Positions 12,339 to 25,183 of a DNA stretch of 64,000 bases are shown here, piece by piece. Position 1 is the stretch's first letter; the number at the start of each line of letters is the position of its first letter. This DNA is from Nannobrachium achirus. Taxonomy: Eukaryota > Chordata > Actinopteri > Myctophiformes > Myctophidae. The notes under the pieces are model-generated. The model did not search any database, was not told the DNA's origin, and saw only the letters and a program-made list of their open reading frames with translations. The stretch covers positions 31,460,463 through 31,524,462 of the forward strand of contig OY997645.1 of assembly GCA_963921795.1 (NCBI GenBank), written 5' to 3'. The position numbers were made by a program, and so were the translations under genes.

Positions 12339-12681
12339 AGATTTTACTCATATGGATATGAAGCATCGACTGAAGGTGGAAATATATATATTTACCCAAA
12401 GAGTAACACAATAAACGGTAGAAATGAGTCAAACAAAACCCAACGACTACATTTCCCATGAATGCGGCTGGTAGGGAACACTGATTTCAAACTCGGAAGT
12501 GTGCCGGAAGTGTAGTTTCCTACTTTTGCCAGGAATTAACTAAATTTTCTCCAGAAACAGGCTATATCAAATATGAATGAATGTCATAAACAACGCAGAG
12601 CCCACCCCCCTGACTGAAAGGCCTGGATGATTTGTTTATTTTTGGAACACAGTTCCTATGGGGATATCAATATAAAAAAAT

Positions 12682-12701
12682 CACACCCGTGTGAAGTGGA
12701 G

Positions 12702-12785
<84 letters not shown>

Positions 12786-13417
12786 ATCATGTGTACCAAT
12801 TTTTGTGACATTTGAAGAAAATATGTAGGAAAAGGAGCAAAAAGTGTGTTTTGGAGAGAATTCAAGATGGCGGAAAATCTATCATGGCGCAAATGGGCGT
12901 GGCCTATATGGGGAGATGCGTCATGGCCCAAGGAATCCAGGGAAAAAATATTTTTAATTTTCCGACCTACGGTTCAAGAATTACAGGCCAAAACGTAAAG
13001 TGGGGTGTTATGGCGCCACCATGCGGCCAAATGACACAATTATTTTTTATTTAATCCTTGAAATCATTATGAACCTCCTCTCCAAGTCTTGAAACTCTAG
13101 CCCCTATGGTTTGCGAGAGACAAATAATTGAATGTGAGTTTTTGCGATTCCCATTATAAGTCAATGGGGAAAATTAATTCACTAATAAATTAATATCAAT
13201 TAAACTATAGAACCTTTCTCTTAGAAAAGTAATAGCCCACGATTCCCGAGTAAGCCGGTCGATTTGACATATGGCGCGAGTGTGTGGTGGCAAAACTGTG
13301 GGACTAGTGGCGTGCCGAAGTTTAGGAAGTTCAGGCTACATACAGACAGACACACACACACACACACAGACAGACCCACACAGCCACGTATAGGGAGCCT
13401 GTGCTTCACACAGCTCC
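12682..13417 (-). mobile_element. HINE-like microsatellite-bearing element, family T, copy 1
   Basis: On the minus strand it runs from GGAGCTGTGTGAAGCACAGG through a GTCT/GTGT tract. It ends with a (CA)n array, then CACACAGCTCC (complement of the 5' terminus), then the stem CTTCACACGGGTGTG. ATTTTT flanks both ends. Copies at 14014 and 15252 are nearly identical. It lies inside the hAT element 11436-13524. Confidence 0.7.
12703..12784. repeat. (TG)n microsatellite
   Basis: About 41 TG units at the 3' end of the family T element. Confidence 0.95.
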
Positions 13418-13532
13418 AAAAATAACAATGTGAACCTGCCATCTGGGCCGCCACCATCTAGTGGCATGACGTCAGTAATTCGAAGCTACTCAAGTAAAAC
13501 ATTTGAGTACTTTTTCCACCACTGCTCATTGG

Positions 13533-14013
13533 TCTCCTCCTCATTGGAAGCCCTCTCACTCTCTTTACCAAGTGAAGCCGGATGTGCCATGACCCCTATC
13601 GTGCCGGCTTTGCATAGACTCAACAAGCTACAAGGGGTGATGAGATGACAGAGCCATCTGAGGCAAAATTAAACCATCTCTCAAACAGTCATATTGATGA
13701 GAGCAAGGGATATGCTTTTGTCCATGGCCAGCAGAAATGTCTTTCAAACTGCTCGGAAACTGGAATGGAACACGGAGAGTTGTTTCCAACTTGCTTGCCT
13801 CGAGCTATTTCAGTTTAGAGTTTAGTGATAAACTTGTTTGGAAACAAGTAATTAAACTCTCAGTGTTTGTTGGAGTAATTGGAAACATTAATAAAGCAAC
13901 AAATGTAATGGCAAGTGCAACTCATATGGACAGTGGGCCTTGCAGGGTTTTTTCAAGATCAGTGGCCCTACCATTATTACACTGCCACAGGAAGTTTAGG
14001 AACATACATTTTT
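13533..14013. other. No gene seen; repeat-poor
   Basis: Unique sequence between the hAT element and the next family T copy. The start of the open frame 13737-14111 lies here, but it runs into the repeat and shows no domain. Confidence 0.5.
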
Positions 14014-14661
14014 GGAGCTGTGTGAAACACAGGCTCCCTATACGTGGCTGTGTGGGTCTGTGTGTGTGTGTGTCTGTCTGTCTGTCTGTGTGTCTGTCTG
14101 TCTGTATGTAGCCTGAACTTCCTAAACTTCGGCACGCCACTAGTCCCACAGTTTTGCCACCAAACACTCGCGCCATATGTCAAATCGACCGGCTTACTCG
14201 GGAATCGTGGGCTATTACTTTTCTAAGAGAAAGGTTCTATAGTTTAATTGATATTAATTTATTAGTGAATTAATTTCCCCCATTGACTTAGAATGGGAAT
14301 CGCAAAAACTCACATTCAATTATTTGTCTCTCGCAAACCACAGGGGCTACAGTTTCAAGACTTGGAGAGGAGGTTCATAATGATTTCAAGGATTAAATAA
14401 AAAATAATTGTGTCATTTGGCCTCATGGTGGCGCTATAACACCCCACTTTACGTTTTGGCCTGTAACTCTTGAACCGTAGGTCGGAAAATTAAAAATATT
14501 TTTTCCCTGGATTCCTTGGGTCATGACGCATCTCCCCATATAGGCCACGCCCATTTGCGCCATGATAGATTTTCCGCCATCTTGAATTTTCTCCAAAACA
14601 CACTTTTTGCTCCTTTTCCTACATATTTTCTTCAAATGTCACAAAAATCGGTACACATGAT

Positions 14662-14719
<58 letters not shown>

Positions 14720-14739
14720 CTCCACTTCACACGGGTGTG
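14014..14739 (+). mobile_element. HINE-like element, family T, copy 2
   Basis: It has the same architecture as 15252-15981: GGAGCTGTGTG start, GTCT tract, body containing GCGCCATATGTCAAATCGAC, (CA)n, CACACAGCTCC, then stem CTTCACACGGGTGTG. I count roughly a dozen substitutions against copy 3 outside the microsatellites. It is inverted relative to copy 1, which lies only 596 bp away. Confidence 0.75.
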
Positions 14740-15061
14740 ATTTTATTTTGCAAATAACAGGAATTAACCATCCTAATGAAGAAAATGAACCATCTGATGC
14801 AATAGACAGTTATTTAAAGTTTACTTAAGTTGGAACACATTCTATTCTCAAATATTTCTGGAAACATGCATCTTATAATAGAGTTCTGGCCACTTTTGCT
14901 ATGAATAAGGGTGTGCTTTGATATTTTGCCCTGCCCAAATGGTGTGCTTTGGGCACAAAAAGTTTGAAAACCTCTGAAATAGAGCATACTAAATAATACA
15001 AAACTCTGGGAGATTCTCTCCCTTCATCTTGCTTTGTTCTCTCTCCCTTCCTTTCCTCCCT

Positions 15062-15129
<68 letters not shown>

Positions 15130-15251
15130 CTTAGGCATTAGTTTGATAAAATACCTCGGCTGACAACGCAGCAGTCTGCTCTTGATAGTGCCTTTCTTTG
15201 TATTTCTTTTTTTAAACCTGCAGTTGAGTTAATGATTGCTGCTACATTTTT
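14740..15251. other. No gene seen; contains (CT)n at about 15069-15123
   Basis: Spacer between two family T copies, with a CCCTCCCT to (CT)27-type microsatellite. Confidence 0.6.
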
Positions 15252-15891
15252 GGAGCTGTGTGAAGCACAGGCTCCCTATACGTGGCCGTGTGGGTCTGTC
15301 TGTGTGTCTGTCTGTCTGTCTGTGTGTGTGTCTGTATGTAGCCTGAACTTCCTAAACTTCGGCACGCCACTAGTCCCACAGTTTTGCCACCACACACTCG
15401 CGCCATATGTCAAATCGACCGGCTTACTCGGGAATCGTGGGCTATTACTTTTCTAAGAGAAAGGTTCTATAGTTTAATTGATATTAATTTATTAGTGAAT
15501 TAATTTTCCCCATTGACTTATAATGGGAATCGCAAAAACTCACATTCAATTATTTGTCTCTCGCAAACCATAGGGGCTAGAGTTTCAAGACTTGGAGAGG
15601 AGGTTCATAATGATTTCAAGGATTAAATAAAAAATAATTGTGTCATTTGGCCGCATGGTGGCGCCATAACACCCCACTTTACGTTTTGGCCTGTAACTCT
15701 TGAACCGTAGGTCGGAAAATTAAAAATATTTTTTCCCTGGATTCCTTGGGTCATGACGTATCTCCCCATATAGGCCACGCCCATTTGCGCCATGATTGAT
15801 TTTCCGCCATCTTGAATTTTCTCCAAAACACACTTTTTGCTCCTTTTCCTACATATTTTCTTCAAATGTCACAAAAATCGGTACACATGAT

Positions 15892-15961
<70 letters not shown>

Positions 15962-15981
15962 CTCCACTTCACACGGGTGTG
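15252..15981 (+). mobile_element. HINE-like element, family T, copy 3
   Basis: It is preceded by ACATTTTT and followed by ATTTTTTAT, so ATTTTT could be the target duplication or a T-rich target. The body is nearly identical to copies 1 and 2. It carries (CA)n at 15892-15960. Confidence 0.75.
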
Positions 15982-16188
15982 ATTTTTTATTTTATTTCTT
16001 ATATAATGCTGAAATGTTCTGGACTTTTTTGGGGGTCCAAGGTATCGATTGTGTATCACTTTGGAGTCTTCCAAAATGTTCCGGTCCAAGTGTAGTTTTA
16101 AATGTATAGACTCAACCAGTGACATGACTTCGCATTTACATCGCGAATATCTATCAATAAATATCATTGCAATAGGCTAGATTATATG

Positions 16189-16661
16189 TAGGGAATAGGG
16201 ATGGAGCTCAAAACACAAGCCTTTTACATACTTGATAACAAATGTATTGAGTACCCGGTATCAATAAGCTTTGGGCTTATCAAGCCTGTTATCGAGCATA
16301 TAGCGTCCCATGACATCATGTTTAAACAATCAAAAGAAGAGGCGATCAAGAACTTATTACAGTACTATTCCTAATATAAAGCCAATTAACACTTGCACAT
16401 TAATGAATGGTTATTTTAATGATAGGCAAATATTTGTTACTTTTGTTAATTGTCATCTTCATAGATGGTGGTCAGCCACAAACTCACGGTCACAACAACT
16501 GGCCAATAATAGAATATTCCAGTTCTATTTAGAATTTGTCGTCTCATATCTTTCCACAAAATATTAGAAAATGCTCAGTAGTGGGCTTGATTAAAGCCCT
16601 GCTCAATAAGCAGGATCGATAAGGTGCTCATTATCAAAAAGGTTAACGAGCTCCATCCCAA
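16189..16661 (+). mobile_element. hAT-type MITE with 8-bp target duplication
   Basis: GGGATGGAGCTC near the left end and GAGCTCCATCCC near the right end are inverted repeats. ATTATATG occurs at 16181-16188 and 16662-16669. The interior repeats palindromic CTTATCAAGCC and GATAAGG motifs. No coding capacity. Confidence 0.75.
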
Positions 16662-16669
16662 ATTATATG

Positions 16670-17019
16670 TTGTCCCCATTATGCAATTATCAAGACTGCA
16701 AGGTGTAGTTATTGAATACATTACTGTAGTAGGTCCTTAGAGCTCGACAGGAAAATGAATGAGGACTATAGCAACCTAACTTTGACGTTTTGCAACATGA
16801 TGGTTAGAGGGCTACAATATAGAGTTGCTATGCAAGGTGTAATGACCGGTCAGTCATTATTGATAAATAAACCCAGAGAGGGTGATTAGACCTCGGCATG
16901 AAGCAGAGAGCTTTCTATCATTCTGAAGCAGTTTATTTCTCAACAATGACTGGCTCACAATTCATTATCCTGCTTACTACACAGCTACTTAATATCTATA
17001 CATGTGTGTGCATGTGTCA

Positions 17020-17090
<71 letters not shown>

Positions 17091-17312
17091 AGTTGTCAAT
17101 TTTTTTGTGCGTGCGTGCGTGCGTGCGTGTGAGAGGCTGTTGATCTCAACAGGCATCGGCTTCTCTGATTGGCCTACCCCCCCATCGGCTTCATGCCTTG
17201 GCCATGTTTCATTTGATATTTGTGCTGCTGTACCAATATAAGTGGTAGGCGTAATAGTACTCTATTCAACCAATCCACTTCAACCCACAGTGTTGTTGTT
17301 GGTGTGTATCTA
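16670..17312. other. No gene seen; (GTCT)n at 17019-17090 and (GTGC)n at 17107-17128
   Basis: A pure TCTG tetranucleotide array of about 18 units is followed by a short GTGC array. No HINE-type body follows it, unlike other GTCT arrays in the window. Confidence 0.75.
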
Positions 17313-17416
17313 TAGACCGATTTCTCAGAGCGGCAACCATAACTGCAGTGTCAAGTGGCACCGCTTCGCACAGCGACATCGCAGCTATACGGCAGCGCTC
17401 TGGAAAAAGGTCTCTA
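17313..17416 (+). mobile_element. Short MITE, TAGACCGATTTC family, copy 1
   Basis: TAGACCGATTTCTCAGAGCG at the left and CGCTCTGGAAAAAGGTCTC at the right are imperfect inverted repeats. Related copies lie at 20548-20787 and 38285-38393. Confidence 0.6.
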
Positions 17417-19549
17417 CCCGTGTTCTACAACGCCTGTCATGTCAATGACCCCTTACCTGTAGGTGAGTGAGATGTTATCTATGAAATCTATGTAAAGTTC
17501 TAATCTACAATTCTATAGAGTATAGTCTTCCTACTTCTTCTTCTTCTTTTCTCTCTCTTTTTTAAACATAAAATAACTAAATAAACAAAGCAAAAAATGA
17601 AGCAGGGGCCCCCACTATTTTCTATAGAATTGTGTTGCAGATCTAGCCTTTTCATAGATTTCATAGATAACTTCATAGACTTGGGTTTTGTAAATTAATA
17701 TTTATTTATTTATTTGTTTACACATTATTTCTTAATATCAGAATCAAAAAAGTATGTGCACTATAAAGGACTGGCATAGACTATATTCTATCAAACATCA
17801 AAATGCATGAATGCAGTATGAAGCAGGCCCTAATAAGTTACCATAATGGACATAATATCCATTGTTGGGTCCTATATCGGTCCTACAGTATAGCACACAA
17901 CATTGTGGTAGTCACTGACTTGTGGCCCCTGACTTCAAGTCATTTTACAAATGTGAATACCCTGAGGTAGTGGTTATCGCACTGGGTACTCTGACAATGA
18001 GTACTGTGACATTAAGTACAACGTGTATTGCATAAATGGGTGGAGCATTCATTTCCGAAGTTACTTCAGTGATAGGAGTCTGTGTATTACACGCCTGATT
18101 TAAAATACTGAAGGGTAGCTTCCGCCCAATGCCTAAATCATATTACATATTCAGCAAACTGTCCACCATTTTTGTTTGACGTACATTGGTACAAACTGTT
18201 TCATTACTATACGCAAACGCTGCAGTTTTGGACTCAACTGATCAACAAATGGAGCAGATCCCATCCAGAACCAAGAAGAAATGATTGATAGTTTCACAAT
18301 ACCTCTAATCAGAGCCGGCAGAGCCCTCTTTCTCCATCTACTTTTCTTGCCTGCCTCCCCCCCACCCACCCAAAGGCCGCATCGTTGAACAGCGTTGGCT
18401 TCCAGCACTGTCTGATGCTTGGATATCCTCGCCTTTTGTGCCAAGGGATAAATGGGGAACGGGGAAAGGATTGCCAAAAAATACATTATTTATGTTTAAA
18501 AGCTAGCTGTGTGTTTCCCCTGTGAAGCGTTCAACTAATGACACTTTGCTAAGCTCTTATACAGACATACAGTTAAAGCTCATTAAAGTAGACTGCATGC
18601 CGTGACAAGTTGAAGAGACACTGAAAGTTAAATACCACAAATTATACACTGCTATGTGTGAAGTTCTGTTATTATTCTAACATTTCATATGTAATTACAG
18701 CTCAAGTGCTAATTTGATATTGAACCGCCAATCAATTGCCTTGCCAGATTCAGAGTTTGAGTTTGAGTTGAGACTTGATGTTGAGACAGCTGCAGTGTAA
18801 AGCTGTAATGATCCACTGGATGCTTCTTTTCATCTGGAAGGGAATCTATCACGGCTGCTCCTGTTCAAATAGAACCTGTATGAAACATCTGTGCAAGGCT
18901 TGTCGATTGGAGTACATTTCAAGTGTGCAAGCTGTATGCACTATGCAGGCATTACTGCATGTGAAACTGTTGTTTTTAACAGAGTAAAGTGATACCATAA
19001 TTCTATCAGAAATAGTCACATTTGTCCTCCCAGGCATGTTTGACTGTTACATTCCAACTGGAGGAGAGACAGACAATGGTAATAACAAGGTGGTTGTTAT
19101 TTTAAGTCTGTGAATGGTTCAGAGTAGAACAGATGACGGGAATGGACATCCAGAGAACACAAGAAAAAATATCAAACAATATCAGCTTCATAAAAAAGGA
19201 CATCAGATGCTATTTTTATTTTTTTCATACTTGGAAAAATGAGTCAGGCAAGTTATTCTGGAGCTGGCATTATCAAGGTAGTTGCCTGTCAGACAAAATG
19301 TTACATTTTACTCAAACTGACTTGTTTTTAAACACTCACAAATAAATGTCTCGCCCCCATTTTATGCAAAAAGAAAAATCTGTCTATGCATGTTAATAAC
19401 CAATTTCAGCCCAAACAATAGGCAATTTGACTTTTTGTCAATATTATGCAACCCTTAGTAAATTTGAGCCCATTGTTGCTGACTAATGCTACGTTAGCAA
19501 AGGCTACATAACTGTCAAGCTGGTGCTTATGTAATGTAGAACCCAGGGG

Positions 19550-19550
<1 letters not shown>
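17417..19550. other. No gene seen; repeat-poor 2.1 kb
   Basis: No recognised element termini or exons. The minus-strand open frame 18151-18486 has no identifiable domain. Confidence 0.45.

Positions 19551-19630
<80 letters not shown>
19551..19630. repeat. (AG)n microsatellite ending in (GATA)n
   Basis: About 40 AG units, then GATAGATAGATA. Confidence 0.95.
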
Positions 19631-19635
<5 letters not shown>

Positions 19636-20547
19636 TAGATATTTGGGCTTCAAGTCAGAGTGACTCTCCTAAGACCAAGAGGAAGGACCAAATGCAAAGC
19701 CTGACTGACTTGCGGAGATGTCTCAGGAGAGGCTAGCCCAGAGGAGTAGAGCATTCCCTGGAGGGTAGCCCTGTCCTATTTTTACTGTTCACTCTGATTG
19801 GCCAGCAAAGGTGTGTGTGTACTGTAGGGGGGGCCTCGTGTTGGGTCATGAAGCGCATCTTTGCCATCTGTTGTCCTAACTGAGCCGCTGAGAAAAACAG
19901 ACCACGCCTAGTCTTAAGGATCGAAGACACAACACAACTTTGGCCTTCCGTATTACCCCTATACTGGCCGACTATGGATATGATTATAAAGATTCAATTG
20001 TGTTCAGTTAAATCAGCAAATATAACACATTCTCTTGTATCCACTAATGTAATCTCTTTGCTACCGGCAGCCTATATCCCAAGTCACTGCCATGTTTCAG
20101 TGCGTTGAACTTGAAATGAAATGTAAACATATGGCATCATTTAACTTGCTCATGTTATGCTCTACTGCCTCGAAACGGCACAGTTGCAGTAACATGTCAA
20201 CAGAACACCTGATCTTACTGTACGAAGGCTGTCTGAATTGCTGACTAGGGCTTTTTTTTTTCAGGGATGAATGGTGATCTGGATCAGTAAGTCTTGAGCA
20301 CAGCTATAGTATAAGCCACTCTGTCTGTATGTTGGTCTGTCTGTCCAAAGTTTTGAAGAAAATCAGGATTGGCTTTGTAGGTACAGTGTGTACCTTGTGA
20401 GAGTTAGGTTTTGTGGGCCTATAGACCATATTCACCTGGAGGTCATGTTTGAAATTTGCATTGAAAACTGTACCTACATATGGGAGGCAACTAGGGTGGC
20501 ATTTCATTGATTTAATGGCAAGATGGCCGCCGTGTGAATATGGTCAA
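19631..20547. other. No gene seen
   Basis: Unique sequence; short GTCT run near 20320-20345. No exon recognised. Confidence 0.5.
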
Positions 20548-20787
20548 TAGACCGATTTCCTGAACGACACCCTGGAGAGGTCGCCGCCGCCATTAGCTGC
20601 AGTGTAAACACTTGTGTAAAGTAACTTGTAGCCTACATTTACTTAAGTACAGTATTTTGTAAGTACAATTTTGAGTATTTGTACTTTACTTGAGTATTTC
20701 TAATTTTTCATAATTTTACTACTCCACCACTGGCTGCAGAAACTGCAGGGGCGCACTCTCCTTGGTGTCGCTCAGGAAATCGGTCTA
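20548..20787 (+). mobile_element. MITE, TAGACCGATTTC family, copy 2, interrupted by a hAT relic
   Basis: TAGACCGATTTCCTGAACGA at the left is mirrored by TCGCTCAGGAAATCGGTCTA at the right, about 25 bp of inverted repeat. Positions 20612-20733 inside it match the CAGTGGTGTAAAGTA hAT family (ACTTTACTTGAGTATTTC and CTCCACCACTG), so a second element sits within the first. Confidence 0.75.
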
Positions 20788-20876
20788 TATATCCACAAGT
20801 TTCCCAGTGAGCTGGGGAAAGGGGTGTGTGTTAAGTAAGCCATTTACCATGAGAGGGAGTGGGTTGTTGGCTGATT

Positions 20877-20942
20877 GTCTCCACCAGCCGAAGGCATGGG
20901 GGAGAGTATGTTTTCCCCTTCGTCCGTCCGTGTGTCCGTCCG

Positions 20943-20974
<32 letters not shown>

Positions 20975-22045
20975 TCCGTGTGTCCTCGCAGTTTGTGTGC
21001 ACCTAATCTCAGTCGCCGTTGGCCCGGTCGCTGCCAAAGTGAGCACACACATTCCCTGGATGCCATTCTAGAACCTCTGCCCTAAATTTTTCAAATGGGC
21101 CTTTTCTAGCGCCACCTAGTGGCCGATGTCCGCAAAACACATTTCTGTGCACTACTCTTACAGATTTTGTCCAAAAATCCTACAAATCGGTAGGCATTAT
21201 CTCGACAGTCATGTGATCAACACGGATGTGTCCGATTTTGCATATTCCATCCTGATTGGCTAAGATTGGCTTCCAAAGTTTGTAGGATTGAGACGTTTTG
21301 AACAAAATGCCTCAAATTCCAAAAGCAAAGTGCAATTATCATGAAATCGCGCACACGTTCCCACTAGGTCGAGGAAGAAATGCCACTTCAAAGTTTTGAA
21401 ATCAGCCTCATGGTGGCGCTATAACAGGCCAATTTGTGGTTTTACCTATAACTCCACCGATCAGTTTCAAACTTTGTAAGCGCACTCCCTAGAGGCCAAG
21501 GATAAACCTTTGCCCTGCATTTTTCACATCAGCCTTTTATAGCGCCACCTTTGGGCCGACTTATGTAAAACACATTTTTGGATATTACTCCTTCAGATTT
21601 TCTCCAAAAATAACACAAATCAGTACACAGTATCTCTATAGTCATGTGATCAAGTCTGATCCGTCTGATATTTCATATTCCATCCTGATTGGCTAATATT
21701 AGCTTCCAAAGTTTGCAGGATTACTCCGTTTTTGAACAAAATGCCTCAAATCATCAACGCAGCTTGCAATTACCGTGAAATTTGCCACACATATTCCCAC
21801 TATGTCAAGGAACAAATGCTACCCTTTTCACATTGGCCTGTTATAGCGCCACCAGCAGGTAGACTTTAGCAAAATACATTTTTTGGAACACAATGCTTCA
21901 AATCATGCATGCAGCGTCCGATTGCCATGAAAGGTCTCTAAGGTGAAGAACATATGCCACCCTTTTTACATTGGCCTATTATACAGTAGCACCACCAGGA
22001 TGCACGGCCTGGTGGAGACCTGTGCTCGGAAGAGCACTGCTTCTT
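20877..22045 (+). mobile_element. HINE-like element, family C, copy 1
   Basis: It starts T|TGTCTCCACCAGCCGAAGG and runs into a CGTCCGTG/CGTG microsatellite. It ends CTGGTGGAGACCTGTGCTCG, where CTGGTGGAGAC is the inverted mate of the 5' end. The stem-loop GTGCTCGGAAGAGCAC and TGCTTCTTG|T follow. The body has repeated TATAGCGCCACC and CAGATTTTGTCC motifs also seen in family G. It is about 270 bp longer than copy 2. Confidence 0.7.
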
Positions 22046-22579
22046 GTTTACCACTGTTTCAGGGTTGTGGCACGATGTGCATTAAAATGTTACATATTCT
22101 TGAGAAGGGAGGTCTCGAAATTGATCTGAAGCATGACGTTTCATACATGGTCCTCCAGTATGCACATTAACCGACTAAGCTACACGTGCACCAATGAAGG
22201 CTTACATTTACACAAGTAATCTAAAATACCAAGTTACAAATGTCCTCATTCTAATGTCTAAATTCTAATGCAAAATAAGCAAAGTTGCTTTCTTTTAATT
22301 AGGCCTAGCATTTGTGCATTACCGTTTATATTTGTTTGCAATGCACCCTACAGAGTGTTGTTGAGAAATGAATCCTCGAATGTTGTTTCCACCAAGCCAT
22401 GCTCTTTATTTTCATAGCATTGATATGGAAGATTTGAAATGACTGGGAGGCATGCCATCTGTTTGCCATGCTCAACCACAATGCTGCCATTTTGCAGTTC
22501 ACAAAAGGGGATTAGATCAGAAACTTGAGCCTCTGCATGACTTCTCTACACAGTACAGTGTCAGACAGTACAGTGCATA
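22046..22579. other. No gene seen
   Basis: Unique sequence before a long CA array. Confidence 0.5.
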
Positions 22580-22884
<305 letters not shown>

Positions 22885-24107
22885 ACCCCGTCTCTCTCTC
22901 CCTGTGTTTAGTGTTGTGTGACTAAACTGACCCCCATATCTGATGACCTATATCTCTTTCTCCATTCTTTTATCTAAAACGAAATATTCTTGATTTGCTC
23001 ACTAGAAATGACCCATGAGTCATGGCTGGTTTATCTGAAGTGCTTGACTGGTATTAGCCAGGTTCTTCTAGCCTGTCCACAGTGTCACCAGGGAAGGCCT
23101 TACTGATCTTGTTCATTGGTTTCTTCTAGCAAGTTATGCATCATATATTCTGTTGGAATAGAACAACATTTCATAAAACTTTGGGGAATCTGATATTATT
23201 TATATATATATATATATACACAGTATATTCATTAATTGGTTGCCCCCATTTGATAGTGGTAAGAACTCTGAGTAGCCTCGGGTGGAAATATTGAGCGCAT
23301 GCTGCTGAAGTAGATATTTAACACTATTGATCATCTAAAGAAAAACATTAATGTAAAGCCATCAGTTATACTATATATAATCTTATTATCTTATTTTAAG
23401 GACTGGCTTTTCATTAATTGAGGCATATTAAATAGAATAGCTCCTTTTATGGTAGAGCAAGACATGAGATTTACATAATGATCAAAGGATTGAGAGTTGG
23501 CGTAGTTCCGGAAGCATATTCCCAGACTTAATACTGCGGTTGCAAACATCAGAGAGTTTAATAGAACTAATTAAGGTGGCCCTTGTCTGTTAAAATGGCT
23601 ACAGATTCTTTGCCTGAGGGCAAGTTTCAAATGTGTGTTCACCACGGTCTATATCCTAATGACCACTGAGAAGATGAAACATTGTAGAACTGCAAAACAA
23701 AACACTACAATATGTGGCCTGTTCTGTGGTATCAAAGTTGAAATCTACATTAAACCGTTATTGATTTCTTGTAAGGGGCTGGGTAAGCAAGACACAGATG
23801 TATGTGTTGGCATCAAAACGACTTGAATAATTGGGTCGATGGAGCCAAGACTCTTGCGTTTAATGTACTAAATCAGTCCTTTCTAAAAATAAGCTTAAGA
23901 AGTGTTGACAGGTGCTGAAATGATAAAATAGATTAATCAGGTAGCCATTTGTAGAATAGTTGTTCTTTAAATACAAAAACTGCAAAAGAAATGTAATTGA
24001 ACACTTCTGTCGGGTGGGGCTGTTGACATCAAGAGATGAATGAGTGCTGACCAAATTAGCATCAATAGTGCTGAGCTCTGAGTCTGAACACTATTTTGAT
24101 ACATTCT
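22885..24107. other. No gene seen; short (AT)n near 23203-23220
   Basis: Mostly unique sequence. No exon recognised. Confidence 0.5.
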
Positions 24108-24115
24108 AGCTCCAT

Positions 24116-24599
24116 AGGATGACATTTGACAGGAATTCCCGTGGGTCCCGTGGGTCCCGTGGGATTCCCGCAGGACAGGAGTCAAATTTGTATTAATGCC
24201 AGGATCGGGACGGGACAGGAATGAAAATCAACAGGAGTGGGCAGGAGCGGGAATCATCCCAGACCAGTTCATCAAATCGCAGAAATAAATTGCACAGGAA
24301 AGTGAGGTCTTTGAACTGCGAACATTATAAAAGTATACATTATATAATAATAAACATGATATCAAATATAATATGGATCAAAACAGAAAAAAATCTGCAC
24401 GATTTTATTTTTTTTATTTTTTTTTCGGGAGCGGGAGTGATTTTGACCAGGAGCGGGATGGGACCAGGAGTCATTGTACAGGAGTGGGACAGGACGGGAT
24501 TTATTTTTTTACTCTGGCCCAGGATTGGGATGGGACAGGATTTTTTCTGCGGGAGTGGGACGGGACAGGAGTGAAAATCCACTCCCGTGTCATCCTCTA
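24116..24599 (-). mobile_element. GGGACAGGA-rich hAT-type repeat
   Basis: The end AGGATGACA on the left is mirrored by TGTCATCCTCTA on the right. AGCTCCAT before and AGCTCCAA after agree at 7 of 8 bases, as an aged 8-bp duplication would. The interior is built of GGGACGGGACAGGAGTG-type units at both sides, around an AT-rich middle. Confidence 0.65.
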
Positions 24600-24607
24600 A
24601 GCTCCAA

Positions 24608-25175
24608 GTGGCTCTAATGATGGCAATGTCACAGCTGTCTTGAATATGAATGTCTGAATTGAGGAATGCATGGAGGAATGCATGGAGTCATGGACATGGT
24701 GACAAATAATTCTGAATTGTGTCTGAATGTCTGAATAGCCTTGGAATTTGCTGTGCACGTTCATGCTCCCGGAAGGACGACCCCTTCTGATTTATGTGAT
24801 CCCAAAATTCCACCCTTTTTCTCCCCAATTTAGTCGTTATGACAATTGTTTAGAAGAAGGCCGACGCGCACACCTCAGTTGGTGCGTAGGACAAAAAGTG
24901 CATATATTAACTTTTACTTTTACTGTGTGATAATGACATCAAAGAAAAAGGACCTGCACGCTGTCTGGAAATGTTGCGTTTTGGGTCGTTAGACCTTCAC
25001 CAGGACAGACAGACGTTGATGTCTGTGCTGATGAAGGTCTAACGACCGAAATGTCATTATGCAGAGATGCCCTTCTGAGTCGTTGTGGCAATGAATTACA
25101 CCCCCCACACACACATTTCCTTGTGTTGTCACTGCTGTTCCTACTGGCTCACCTGTCAGTGAGGATCCCCCACCG
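24608..25175. other. No gene seen; one fold-back sequence
   Basis: Contains the inverted repeat at 24980-25051 and short direct repeats of GGAATGCATGGA near 24661-24685. Confidence 0.5.
24980..25051. repeat. Fold-back repeat GGTCGTTAGACCTTCA
   Basis: Arms GGTCGTTAGACCTTCACCA and its near complement TGATGAAGGTCTAACGACC surround a 26-bp spacer containing GACAGACAGAC. I remember GATGAAGGTC...GACCGAAA as a common dispersed vertebrate motif. Confidence 0.75.
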
Positions 25176-25183
25176 GGAGGAAG

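Larger units (their letters stand above)
11436..13524 (+). mobile_element. hAT-type element (CAGTGGTGTAAAGTA family) swollen by nested insertions
   Basis: It begins CAGTGGTGTAAAGTAAC and ends TTTTTCCACCACTG. CTCATTGG occurs at 11428-11435 and 13525-13532, a perfect 8-bp duplication. Other copies of this family are 176-500 bp long, so the 2.09-kb size reflects later insertions, including a tRNA SINE (12120-12338) and a microsatellite-bearing element (12682-13417). Between these, sequences at about 12045-12115 and 12633-12680 are inverted copies of each other (GATATCCCCAT / ATGGGGATATC). Confidence 0.8.

Noticed and set aside
17019-17090. CRISPR-like array
   Set aside because: Simple TCTG tetranucleotide repeat without spacers, in a vertebrate genome.
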